A DNA stretch of 60,324 bases, from the NCBI GenBank assembly GCA_000818945.1, contig KN805390.1:537255-597578 (forward strand), read 5' to 3'. Shown here piece after piece: positions 39,526-48,589 of the stretch. The stretch's first letter is position 1. Every line of letters starts with the position of its first letter. Origin of the DNA: Schizochytrium sp. CCTCC M209059 (taxonomy: Eukaryota > Sar > Bigyra > Thraustochytrida > Thraustochytriidae). The notes under the pieces are model-generated. The model saw only the letters and a list, made by a program, of their open reading frames with translations. It was not told the DNA's origin and ran no database searches. Position numbers and translations under genes: made by a program.

Positions 39526-39840
39526 GCTGCAAGGCACCCTCGCACAAGCCACACAAGCTTGCCACGAGTGCACAAGCTGGCCCCGAGGGCGACCTCCGTG
39601 ACCGCGCACGAAGAAGTCGCGCCTTTGGTCGCGCGACCACGCCGCCCAGACGCACAATGCAAGCCTAGTTACCACGAGTCGGCCCCGATGGGAACGGGAT
39701 CCAGCTTTGCAGTCCCCGCGCGCACCGTTTTACTCACCACTATGTAGTACACACCTCGATTGGATAGCAGAAACGCGAAATATGGACGGGCTGCGTGGCT
39801 CTCAAGCATTCTCATTTGGGGGGAAACGAAATAGAGCCAC
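39526..39840. promoter_or_regulatory. Divergent promoter of EF-hand and STPGR-like genes
   Basis: This 315-bp stretch separates two divergent ATGs. No further gene or clear TATA element is seen. Confidence 0.45.
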
Positions 39841-40317
39841 ATGTCTCGCCCGGCCGATGGCCGGAGCAAGGCTGACGCCCGTGCGGCCGCCAAGCTAGAA
39901 GAAGCGCTCCTTTGTAAGTCCGCGGACCAATCCCTGAAAATCGCCACCAAACTCCTCCGCGGCGAAAAGGCGACGCCACTCGACTGGGCTAAAATAGACG
40001 CCTTTGAGACGAAACGCTCGCGCGTCAAGGACCCTAACGACCAGCATGCCCTACCAGGGCCGGGACATTACGACGTGCAATCCGCAGATCAGCGAATGCG
40101 ACGTCGCGAAGGCGATGGAGCGCTTCGTTGGCGAGAGCCTCCGCAACCAACAAAGAGAGCCATTAATGATCGCTACGAGGGAAAGGATATGCGCCAAGAC
40201 ATTGTCTTACCCTCTTGCTTTGATAAACGTCCCTGCGTGGCCACCCGTTCGCGCAATCCACAAACATCGATTAAGCGCAAGCAAGATCTCGCGCGTCATC
40301 GGTCGACGAATTGTTAA
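39841..40317 (+). CDS. Small STPGR-like (GPGxY) protein
   Basis: A 158-residue basic protein from the ATG at 39841. It contains LPGPGHYDV, the sperm-tail PG-rich (SHIPPO/ODF3-like) repeat signature, once at about residues 72-80, with a weaker basic repeat-like stretch later (LPSCFDKRPCVATRSRNP). The N-terminal helix is Ala/Lys/Asp-rich. STPGR proteins line axonemal microtubules, so an axoneme role is plausible and would fit the KATNIP-like gene in this window. Only one repeat is clear, so the family call is moderate. Confidence 0.75.
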   Translation: MSRPADGRSKADARAAAKLEEALLCKSADQSLKIATKLLRGEKATPLDWAKIDAFETKRSRVKDPNDQHALPGPGHYDVQSADQRMRRREGDGALRWREPPQPTKRAINDRYEGKDMRQDIVLPSCFDKRPCVATRSRNPQTSIKRKQDLARHRSTNC

Positions 40318-40690
40318 AGAGGTCTAGGAGATCTTGTGATTTGATGAATTCTCTGCTAAGGTGTCTTGATCTAGATGTTTGCGTAAGAGCATAAATGGTA
40401 CCTAATAAGGAATGAGGGTTAAGCGGGTCCTCCGTCTTTAGAAGCGACGCGTCATTTGCTTGCTTGGGGCGCTCAATGAATTCCACGCTGCCAGACTTGT
40501 ACATGGCTGTGTGAGCGTCGATCTGGTGACGACAATCCAACCGTATGGCCAACTCGACTTGGTCAATTTTGCAGATGCAAGTAACAATATGGAGCATGCG
40601 AAGATGGATTGTATCGCTTTCGATGACAGCTATCACAGTGTTCGCGGAGGGAGAACCGCCGGCGTTCGTTTTCGAAGCATCCCTCGGCAT
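40271..40690 (-). CDS. Hypothetical 139-residue protein
   Basis: An ATG-initiated minus-strand frame (40690) with balanced amino-acid composition and codon choice like neighbouring genes (TIHLRMLHIVTCICKIDQVE, then a Ser/Leu-rich helix, FIKSQDLLDLFNNSS). It overlaps the 3' end of the STPGR-like gene by 47 bp in a convergent arrangement. I do not recognise it. A plus-strand frame over the same bases is also open, so this is tentative. Confidence 0.35.
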   Translation of the reverse strand: MPRDASKTNAGGSPSANTVIAVIESDTIHLRMLHIVTCICKIDQVELAIRLDCRHQIDAHTAMYKSGSVEFIERPKQANDASLLKTEDPLNPHSLLGTIYALTQTSRSRHLSREFIKSQDLLDLFNNSSTDDARDLACA

Positions 40691-41472
40691 TCAAGCGCGC
40701 TTCAGATGTCTCGTAAAATTCACCACGCGGACTTGATCTGCCGCGCCATGCGCTTCACGCTTCCGTGTGAAGCTTCTGGCCTGCAGTGCGATGCTTTTCC
40801 CACGAAATCTCGTTTGGGATGTTATGTTCGGCACAAATGAAAAATCGCAGACGATGCTCAGAAAATAGACTTCGCGACTTTGCAGATTGATAACCAGCGG
40901 CGCCGAGCGCGCGTGCGTGCGCGCGCGCGTAGTCCGGTAGCTCGCGAAGAGAGAGCGTTGCACCGCCTTTGCTCACGCGCAGGCAGCTGTCTTGCGCGCG
41001 AAAAGCCTGGCGCGACCGTGTGCGGTGCGGCGGAGGCTGCGGGCAACATCGGGGATTCTCAGGCCTCGCCTGACGTCGTCCCAACCGATTTGTGGACGAA
41101 ACGCGGACCGCTGCTGCAAGCTCTCAAGGAGCTGCTTGGGGGTAGACCCTCCATCTGACTGGCTGATATTGCTCAGAGACATTGTTCCATCCTCGTTTGA
41201 TCCGCGTGCGCCCCCAATCTCGAATTAAGCCGCACAAGATCTGGATTGTGACGACGCTATATCGGACGCGACTGTGCGACGCGACGCCTTGTCCACACAA
41301 AAACAAGCACTATGTGCAATGAGTGTATCGACAGCACCTTGAAAAAATTACGCGATGGTGCCAGAAATGTAGCGTACGTTCGTTGAGGAACGAATCTGAA
41401 AAGGCTTTCCTTGCTTTGGCTTCCTCGAAAGCATTGGCTATTGAACAGGGTCTCTAACGCACTTTGTTTTGT
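40691..41472. other. Spacer upstream of the LRR gene
   Basis: No gene is supported. A GC-rich CG-dinucleotide tract lies near 40900-40940. Open frames are short and mutually overlapping. Confidence 0.4.
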
Positions 41473-43200
41473 ATGGGTGACAGGAATCTTGCGCGCGCTG
41501 ACAGGCTTGGCGTCACTGGACATCGTATTCTCTGGAATGACTTGATCCCCATCACGCAAGAGCTCGAGCAAAACTCCACAGCAAGAAAGCTCATGTAAGT
41601 CAACCGTGTGATCGAAGCGTGGCTACGCACCTTTACCCAAGCGATCGTTCAGAAAGAAACTCACACTGTCGTGGTGTGTCACGCGTATAGTCTGCGCAAA
41701 TCAGGTATTTGCAAGGTAGGCGCCAACCTCATTTCGCGAGCGCTCCAAGTGAACGTGACCTTGCTGGAACTGAGTCTCGAAGGCAACAATATCGGCGATG
41801 CAGGCGCTTCGGCACTTGCCATCGGAATTGGCAAAAATACAACACTGCGAAAACTAAGTGTCGAGAAAAACAGAATTGGTGACACGGGCGCCATCGCGCT
41901 TGGGCGCGCGCTGGCCGAGAATCGAGCCATGAGGTTTGTCTCATTTCAGACAAACTTGGTGAGTGACTATGGCGCAATTCAGCTGGCCAAGGCTCTCGAA
42001 ACCAATCAACTCGCGGGCTTGGACCTCACATACAATAATGTCGCGGATCGTGGCGCCGCCGCTCTTGGACGCGCGCTCAAACGCAATGGAAGCTTGCTCT
42101 TTCTTGGACTGTACACCAACAATATTGGCGATGAAGGAGCGGAAGGTCTTGCACGAGGTCTGGAAGTCAATTCATCACTCAAACGTTTGCACCTTACCTT
42201 TAATGTGGTCGGTTCCGAAGGCGCCAAAGCGCTCGCTACGATGCTCGAAAGAAATTCCACTTTGGAGGTTCTTGATCTGTACAGAAATCGCATCGGTGAC
42301 AAAGGCGCGCGCGCGATCTCACGTGCGCTTGAAAGTAACACCACGTTAACAGATCTCGAACTCGGGTGGAACGGCTTGGGCCCTGCTGGTGCCATTTCTA
42401 TTGCCAGGATCCTGAAAAAAAATCAAGCCATCAAATACCTTTCAATACAAAACAATGAAATAGGTTTTCGCGGAGTTCGCGCGCTCAGCGCAACTATTGC
42501 ATGCAACACACTGGTCGAAATCAACCTCAAGTTTAACAAACTTGGGCCGCGCTGCGCCGAGCCGCTCGCTGAAGCCCTGGCAAAGACTGACACACTCGAA
42601 TCATTGGATCTTGAGCAAAACAACTTTGGCGACCAGGGCGTGACCACCCTTGCCCAAAGTATTTGTCGGAACAGCTCGCTCATCTTTCTTAGCCTCGACC
42701 ACAACAACATTGGGGATGCAGGTATCGCCGCTCTAGCGCAGGCTTTACGCAAGAATGATTCGCTTCAAGAGCTCCTCCTGATGGGTAACAACTTTGGTGA
42801 TGAAGGCGAACAGGCGCTCCTTGCCGCCGTTCGCGTCAATGAGTCCTTGATCAAGATCAAACCAGTCTTGGATGACATTCGTATCGCCATGGAGCCAAAC
42901 TGCAAAATTGTAAATTACAAACGCGACATTGCATACATGCTCGACACACTTCCGGAATTGCGTGTCGCGGTAAAGCTCAGCGAACAATTCGGGCTTCCTC
43001 TTGCTCGCAAGCGCCCACGAGAGCCTCACGTCGCGCTTCGCTCTGTCAAGTCGACAAAGGATGAGTCATCAAAACTTAGACGAATACGCGAGTTGCAGAA
43101 TGAACATCATCGGGTGCAACACGAGGTGGAGGTCGTTGCCAGTGTTGTTCCCCTCCTCGCCTCCTTTCTCTTTAGCCAAGACCTTTTGCTCGCAGCTTGA
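41473..43200 (+). CDS. RNI-type leucine-rich-repeat protein (two-exon model)
   Basis: A protein of about fourteen 28-residue ribonuclease-inhibitor-type LRRs (consensus LxxLxLxxNxIGDxGAxALAxAL), for example LELSLEGNNIGDAGASALA and FLSLDHNNIGDAGIAALA, followed by a C-terminal helical region. The LRR frame is open only back to 41599 and has no ATG before the fourth repeat, so a 5' exon is needed. One fits: the ATG at 41473 gives MGDRNLARADRLGVTGHR and ends at a GTAAGT donor (41595). Splicing to a TATAG acceptor at 41690 keeps the frame and gives 543 residues with a 96-nt intron. The acceptor is not certain. LRRs of this class are protein-binding scaffolds such as NOD-like or RanGAP-like; no NACHT or GAP residues are seen. 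Confidence 0.82.
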
Positions 43201-43500
43201 CAAAGCATGATATGACAAGGATTCTTTTTCACGCCCGCGCTGATCCCGTAGCTCATGGAGCAGGAATGAGAGAAATGTTGAGAAAGTATTGTCGTCGATG
43301 CAGAGAGCTAGGTCCAATCTTGTACGCCCCTCCCCTTACGCTTCTGAATCGCTAACTCTCTGACTCTTTCTCCCTGCCTCACTTTGCGTTTCTTCTCAGG
43401 TCGTGACTGATACGAATGGATGAATGGATGTTGGCCTACCCTACACTTGTGACACACGACTTCTTTTTAGTTCTAGGGTCGAACGTAAATCCGGTTGCAA
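43201..43500. other. Convergent 3' spacer
   Basis: This 300-bp stretch lies between convergent genes. Nothing recognisable is in it. Confidence 0.5.
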
Positions 43501-46500
43501 TTACGCCTTGGGAAAGCGAGACAAGATCCCGCCGAAACGCGACGCTGGGCCCTTTGCGCGCTCGCCAGGTCCTGCTTCAAGTCTGGCAAGCCGCTTACGG
43601 ATCTTCTCCGTGTCCTTGAGCAGGTTGGCTTGGTCCTCGAGGCGGTGCTTTTGCTCAATTTCTTGCTCGTAACGCCAAATGACCAGCTTCTCGATAGCCT
43701 CCGTTTTGGTCATTTTGCCAGCACCGAGGTAGTCTGGACCGTATTTAATGCCAGCCTTTTTGCATTCGAGGACGAGTTGATGCGAGTTCGACACGCCACG
43801 GAATTCCTTGGTTGCCTTGGCGACACGCTTTTTGAAGAGATCATTACTCATTTGCTCAACGGCCAGGCGATGCGCGTCCTTGCGAATAGCTACACGAGCT
43901 TCTGCCATGTCCTGCAAGAGCTTTGCCTCGTAGGCATTCCTAGACAGTTCCGTGCCCGTGAGCGCAGCATCAATTCCTATGTCTTTGGTGGCTTCATCTC
44001 GCAGCATGCGTTCCAGATACGCCTTTTGCTCATAAAAGACTTCTTCTTCCAAGGTTCGCTTTTGACGAAGGAAAGAGAAGAGTTGCGCCTTTTTCGCCTT
44101 AGCGCCACTTCGAAAAGCCCGTATGGCTTCTTCAGCCTCGGCCGCATCGTCTTCCTCGTTTTGCCGGTCCATCTCTGCCTTCCACTCTTGCAAGTGGGCA
44201 ACTTCTTCTTCGAGGACTCGAATCTGCCCAGGGATTGGATTATCAGAGTCTTCATTCTCTGCCGCTTCGCGCTCTTGTACACGACGCAGACCCTCGGTGA
44301 CGGGTCGGCCTGCATCTTCGTCCTCCTCGCGCTGCAATATTGCCGCAGGCTTTTCCCACGTCGATTCCTCAGTGAACGTATTAAAGTAGTAGTATCGCGA
44401 ACTTGCAACGTCGTACAGCTTCTTCCACACTGCGTAATTATTTGCCGGTGTCCAAACGTGCGTGCGACGGCGACCGTTCTCATGAAATTCCTCGTAACAC
44501 TCAACGCAGTAGATGTCTCCACAGTGCTTGCAATTCCGCGCCGCCGGCGCAAGTTCGCAGTACGGGCACCACCGGTCCCCGTACTCGAGCTCTGGACGGG
44601 TGAACCGGGAATAGGTCTCGAAGACGTGTTTCTCTCGCGCTGCGGTGCGATGCGTGAGTTTCCAGCAATTCTCGCAAAAGTCGTCGCCACACGGTTTGCA
44701 GTGACGGTTCGCCAGCTGATTCTCGCACACAATACATACGGACTTGTTTTCAAGCTCGGAAATTATCAAAAGAGCATGGTTCTTTGCCGGTCCTCTTTTG
44801 TGCGCGCGTTCTGCGCACGCTTCGCAAAACACTTCGTTACAGTGGTGGCAGTGGAGCGTCGCTGGACGATTGCACATTGCCAATGCCGACACCCACGGCA
44901 CATTTCTGCGGCAGAGCAAAGTTTCTGCTGGTCGCGCAGTGCGCTTGGCTTCAAGGACTTGCACGAGAGCGGCCGCCTTGTCACTTCGCTCGGCATCGCG
45001 CGCCTCCCGTGCACGCTCTTGTGCGATGCAATCAGGGACTTCCCACTGACTGTGGCCAGTGAGTTCATTGTAAAAGTAGCAATCGGACTCGGGTTGTGTC
45101 TCGTCAACGGGAACCTCGGTCCATGCGCGATCGATTTCATGCCGTCGCTTTTCGTGTTTGAGAACGCGTTCCAAGAGATCGAGACTACATAGATTTTCGG
45201 CCCATCCCGGGATCTGAAAACCTTCTGTTTCACGCAATTTGGTCCGGGACTTGACAGCAGACAGGTACGCCTCTTCGCGGAAGCGCCCAAGGGCCTCACG
45301 ACGGCGATTTTGTCGCGCTTCTTTGCGAGCGAGTCGCTCTTTGTCTTTTTCCATTTTGAGTTTGCGTTCATGCTTGTACTCTTCCTGGATGACGCGGCCC
45401 TTTTCGAGTTTCAAGAGCTTCTGGAAGCGTTTCCGCCCGCGATGCGCCCTCCACACGCGCTGAAGGGTCCTGGCGCATACGTCTTGTCGATCAAGAAGCT
45501 TGCGACGATCCTGAAACCTACGTTGCAGTACCCGCCGCTCTAGAATTTGCTGCCAAAACCGTTGGATCTTTCGCGCGGCAATTCCCTGATATGCGCGCTT
45601 TACGGCACATTTGGCGAGGAGAACGCGTACAGCTCGCTGAATGACACAAGCGGCTTCATTTCGATAAGCGCGCACAAGCTCAATAAAACGTCTCCTTGCG
45701 ATCAGAATGCGCGCGCGACACTGAATAACACGAGCACACCGGGTTCTGCGCGTGAGGACCCAAACGAGATTGGCCTCTCTTCGAGCCCGCGCTCTGCTAT
45801 TGAGAGTGCGGGCCTGCTGAACGCGACTGCGGGCCAGACGAGGTCGCCACACTTGCGTTTGCAAAATCGTCGCGGCCGTCTTTTCGCGGAGCGCCTGGTA
45901 AAAGCTCCGCGCAAGCATTCCGCGCACACGCGCTTGGATTCGCGTTGCCGCAGTTCTTTCGCGCGCTTTTAGACGGCGCACGGCCCGAGCAAAATGACTG
46001 CGGATCATGCATTGAATTCCCGTCGCAGCGCGTCGACGACGCAGCTCCCCTGTTCGCTTCAGCGCGGCTCGCACGCGCACCATGTTTTGGATAAGCGTGG
46101 CCATGCGCGCCAGGCGCCTGCGACGCTGCTCGCGTTTGCGATTGACTTTGCGTATCGCGAGCCAACTGCGCGCTAGGTGCTGAATCACGAGTGCTGCCCG
46201 CGTGTGGGTGCGAAAGCGCGTAACCCGACGTCGCGTTTGTACGCCTCGGATTACCTTTTGAATACGCGTCGCACTTGCATTTTGACGAGCCAATTCGTCG
46301 CGACGCGTGGCGCATCGACGAGCAAGCTCATACTGTCCCTGGCAGCGCCACCAAAAGATTTGCAGACGCTCTGCTGCGAGATTCTTTCTGGCGAGCAGAA
46401 ACTCGCGCGCTTGACGCGCCTCGCGGGCCCGCTTACGTGCACGGTTTCGCCGCGCAAAACATTGAATGACGATGCTCGCGTATTGTCGACGCGCAGCAGC

Positions 46501-47589
46501 TTCCCGCTTTTCGCGCTCTCTACGGGCTGCAATTCGAACACTTAGCGCATAGCTGCCGTTCTTGACACGATAGAACTTTTGGATGCGTTCTGCAGCGCGA
46601 GAGAGATATTCCCGTTCGAGCCTGCGTATGTGAGCCTCTTGTCGACCTATGGCCCCGCGACCCACGCGTGTAATGACGAGGGCAGCTCGGTTGCGCATTG
46701 CAATTTTGCGGGCGAGAGCGATGTTGACAGCACGCCGTGCATCGCGCACATTTTGTGCAGCGCGCAGCGCGAGGCGTTTTCGCCACGCACTCTGCATTTT
46801 GATGGCGGCTTGCTGGAGACGCAAGTCCCCGGCCTTGCGATTGGCGAGAAATGCAACATGGCGTTGGGCGCAGTATCGTCTAAAGAGAAGCTGAATGCGC
46901 ATTGCCGCGGCTTCGCACTGCGCAGCACGAGCACGCCGCTTGGCATTGTACATTCTTACGAGTGTGGCACGCCGTTCGAGAAAGGCAGTGGCACAAACGG
47001 CGTCACTATTTCGTTGGCGCATACGTTCAAGCGCTGCGACGCGACGAGCAGCCCTTCGACGGCCCACGTGGCCCCGATAACAACGTTGGATTGTGCCAGC
47101 GGCGCTGCGTCGCTCCGCGTGAATCATTGCGTTGATTTGTGACTTCCAGTGCATGAGGTATACGCGAGGCCTTCCCTGGAGTGCGCGACGCGCAAGCCGC
47201 TCGAGAGTGCGCAAGCTCTTGGCCTGTTTGATCAAGAGGTCCATTTCGGCCTTGTTGCGTGTCTCTTCGAGCTCGAGAAGATGCAAGTGCCTTTTCCAGC
47301 GTCGCCACGCGAGAGCCTTGGCTTGTGCCTGCATGCGTTTGAGAACATCGACCACTGCGCGTCGCATGCGGTCGCGGCACTCTTGAATGTCTCTCTCGAA
47401 TAGATAGTTCATGGGCAAAATCTTGCGGGCTGCGAGCACAGAGGCCTCCACGGCGTGGCTCTGCCGCATTTCTGCAAGCACATGTTTCCTCAATTCACGG
47501 TCCAGCTCCTTGCTGGTCTTGGTCCACGCGCTCTGAGCCTTGGCGCCCTGCGCATTTTGGCGCTCCTTGGCGCGCGAGGGACGCTGCAT
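43501..47589 (-). CDS. Large IQ-repeat, WW and B-box-type zinc-finger protein
   Basis: A 1362-residue single-exon protein from the ATG at 47589. Residues ~160-760 hold at least sixteen IQ-like calmodulin-binding helices (for example AGTIQRCYRGHVGRR, ATRIQARVRGMLAR, ARTLQRVWRAHRGRKR). They are followed by a Lys/Glu coil, a WW domain near 815-855 (CYFYNELTGHSQWEVP), three B-box-like zinc fingers at about 900-1035 (LHCHHCNEVFCEACAERAH, HCKPCGDDFCENCWKLTH, NCKHCGDIYCVECYEEFH), a second WW domain near 1050-1075 (YYYFNTFTEESTWEKP), and ~290 residues of coiled coil. IQ-rich proteins with WW domains occur at centrioles and axonemes (for example the SFI1, IQCE or CEP164 style), so a cytoskeletal scaffold regulated by calmodulin is likely. 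The combination with B-boxes is unusual. The upstream DNA has a CTCTG/CTTTG repeat. Confidence 0.87.
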   Translation of the reverse strand: MQRPSRAKERQNAQGAKAQSAWTKTSKELDRELRKHVLAEMRQSHAVEASVLAARKILPMNYLFERDIQECRDRMRRAVVDVLKRMQAQAKALAWRRWKRHLHLLELEETRNKAEMDLLIKQAKSLRTLERLARRALQGRPRVYLMHWKSQINAMIHAERRSAAGTIQRCYRGHVGRRRAARRVAALERMRQRNSDAVCATAFLERRATLVRMYNAKRRARAAQCEAAAMRIQLLFRRYCAQRHVAFLANRKAGDLRLQQAAIKMQSAWRKRLALRAAQNVRDARRAVNIALARKIAMRNRAALVITRVGRGAIGRQEAHIRRLEREYLSRAAERIQKFYRVKNGSYALSVRIAARREREKREAAARRQYASIVIQCFARRNRARKRAREARQAREFLLARKNLAAERLQIFWWRCQGQYELARRCATRRDELARQNASATRIQKVIRGVQTRRRVTRFRTHTRAALVIQHLARSWLAIRKVNRKREQRRRRLARMATLIQNMVRVRAALKRTGELRRRRAATGIQCMIRSHFARAVRRLKARERTAATRIQARVRGMLARSFYQALREKTAATILQTQVWRPRLARSRVQQARTLNSRARARREANLVWVLTRRTRCARVIQCRARILIARRRFIELVRAYRNEAACVIQRAVRVLLAKCAVKRAYQGIAARKIQRFWQQILERRVLQRRFQDRRKLLDRQDVCARTLQRVWRAHRGRKRFQKLLKLEKGRVIQEEYKHERKLKMEKDKERLARKEARQNRRREALGRFREEAYLSAVKSRTKLRETEGFQIPGWAENLCSLDLLERVLKHEKRRHEIDRAWTEVPVDETQPESDCYFYNELTGHSQWEVPDCIAQERAREARDAERSDKAAALVQVLEAKRTARPAETLLCRRNVPWVSALAMCNRPATLHCHHCNEVFCEACAERAHKRGPAKNHALLIISELENKSVCIVCENQLANRHCKPCGDDFCENCWKLTHRTAAREKHVFETYSRFTRPELEYGDRWCPYCELAPAARNCKHCGDIYCVECYEEFHENGRRRTHVWTPANNYAVWKKLYDVASSRYYYFNTFTEESTWEKPAAILQREEDEDAGRPVTEGLRRVQEREAAENEDSDNPIPGQIRVLEEEVAHLQEWKAEMDRQNEEDDAAEAEEAIRAFRSGAKAKKAQLFSFLRQKRTLEEEVFYEQKAYLERMLRDEATKDIGIDAALTGTELSRNAYEAKLLQDMAEARVAIRKDAHRLAVEQMSNDLFKKRVAKATKEFRGVSNSHQLVLECKKAGIKYGPDYLGAGKMTKTEAIEKLVIWRYEQEIEQKHRLEDQANLLKDTEKIRKRLARLEAGPGERAKGPASRFGGILSRFPKA

Positions 47590-48059
47590 GAGTTCCGCCC
47601 GGCCTCGCCTCGCCCCGCCCCGTCCAGGGCTTTCTCGGGAGTCTGCTTCTGCTTCTGCTCTGCTCTGCTCTGCTCTGCTCTGCTCTGCTCTTCTCTTTTG
47701 CTCTGCTTTGCTTTGCTTTGCTTTGCTTTGGAGCCATTGCTGTCATTCATTTACGATTCGAATAGTATAAAAGGAGCAAAAAATGTACGTTGAGGAAGAG
47801 ATAAGGACAGAAACCTGCTGTCCCCAGAGCGAGTCCGAAGCATGCGTGCCTGCTCTGCAACTGCCTATAAATAATGGCCGGCTACGTCGTAGATGACACG
47901 AGGTTGAAGCGAAAGAAAGTCTGAAAGACAGAAACAAAGAAGTAAAAGATTTTCGTGCAGGTCTCCGTCCTTCACCAGACTAGACCTAGGCCCTAACCTT
48001 TCGCTAGAGATCAACACGACAAAGTATAACAGATAGCGCAGAGCGATCGCGGGAACGCC
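47590..48059. promoter_or_regulatory. Divergent promoter of the IQ gene and the two-exon gene
   Basis: Holds (CTCTG)n/(CTTTG)n pentanucleotides at about 47651-47730, read as CAAAG/CAGAG toward the IQ gene. AGTATAAAAGG at about 47763 is a TATA-like element, though orientation toward either gene is uncertain. Confidence 0.45.
47651..47730. repeat. (CTCTG)n/(CTTTG)n pentanucleotide microsatellite
   Basis: Seven CTCTG units and five CTTTG units flank a short pyrimidine spacer. The same pentanucleotide theme occurs upstream of the KATNIP-like gene and microprotein B. Confidence 0.85.
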
Positions 48060-48589
48060 ATGCTGACTTTTCGAAGATGCGAGCCAGAGATAAGTGTATC
48101 GTCAATAGTAGACAGCTACGTCGCGAATAGAGACAGCCAGAGCCAACCAGCGTTATTGCCAAGTGACGCAACAATCATGGAGAAGATCTTGCGAGGGTTA
48201 TGCAATAGCAACGATCTTCAACTTTCGCATTGTTTTCCAACCGACGCGTAAGGTTTTCGCAGTAGTGTATACCGCCACTCTGCCTTTTCAGACTTGACTG
48301 TGAGTCCCAAGCTATGATCATTAACTCCCGAAACTCTCGTAGTAGTGGTCTGCATCCTCACTCTTCGCTGCTTGAGCTCCAGATTAATGATCATTGCGCG
48401 AGGATTTTTTTAAAGCAGGCCCCAAAAGAGGCTGAAAAGCCAGCCGGCCGCAGACGATTCTTTCTCGAACGAGATTTGCATGAGCTTACTGTTAGGCCGC
48501 CCAAGCTACGGCTCTGCAAGGCTGGCTTCTCGCTTGCCATGCTAGTATTAGGCACAGCAGGCTCGATAAGAGGTCATCTTGGCCAATGA
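48060..48589 (+). CDS. Two-exon gene, unknown 161-residue protein
   Basis: Exon 1 runs from the ATG at 48060 to 48247 (MLTFRRCEPEISVSSIVDS, then IMEKILRGLCNSNDLQL). A 44-nt intron (48248-48291) has donor GTAAGG and a strong CTGCCTTTTCAG acceptor. Exon 2 (48292-48589) continues in exactly the required phase and ends with ILGTAG-like hydrophobic sequence and GHLGQ. Reading through the intron would hit an immediate TAA, so splicing is the only way to join the two frames. The product has no domain I recognise. Its TGA overlaps the first ATG of the OTU gene as ATGA. The OTU start may therefore lie further downstream, or the pair may share a transcript. Confidence 0.55.
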
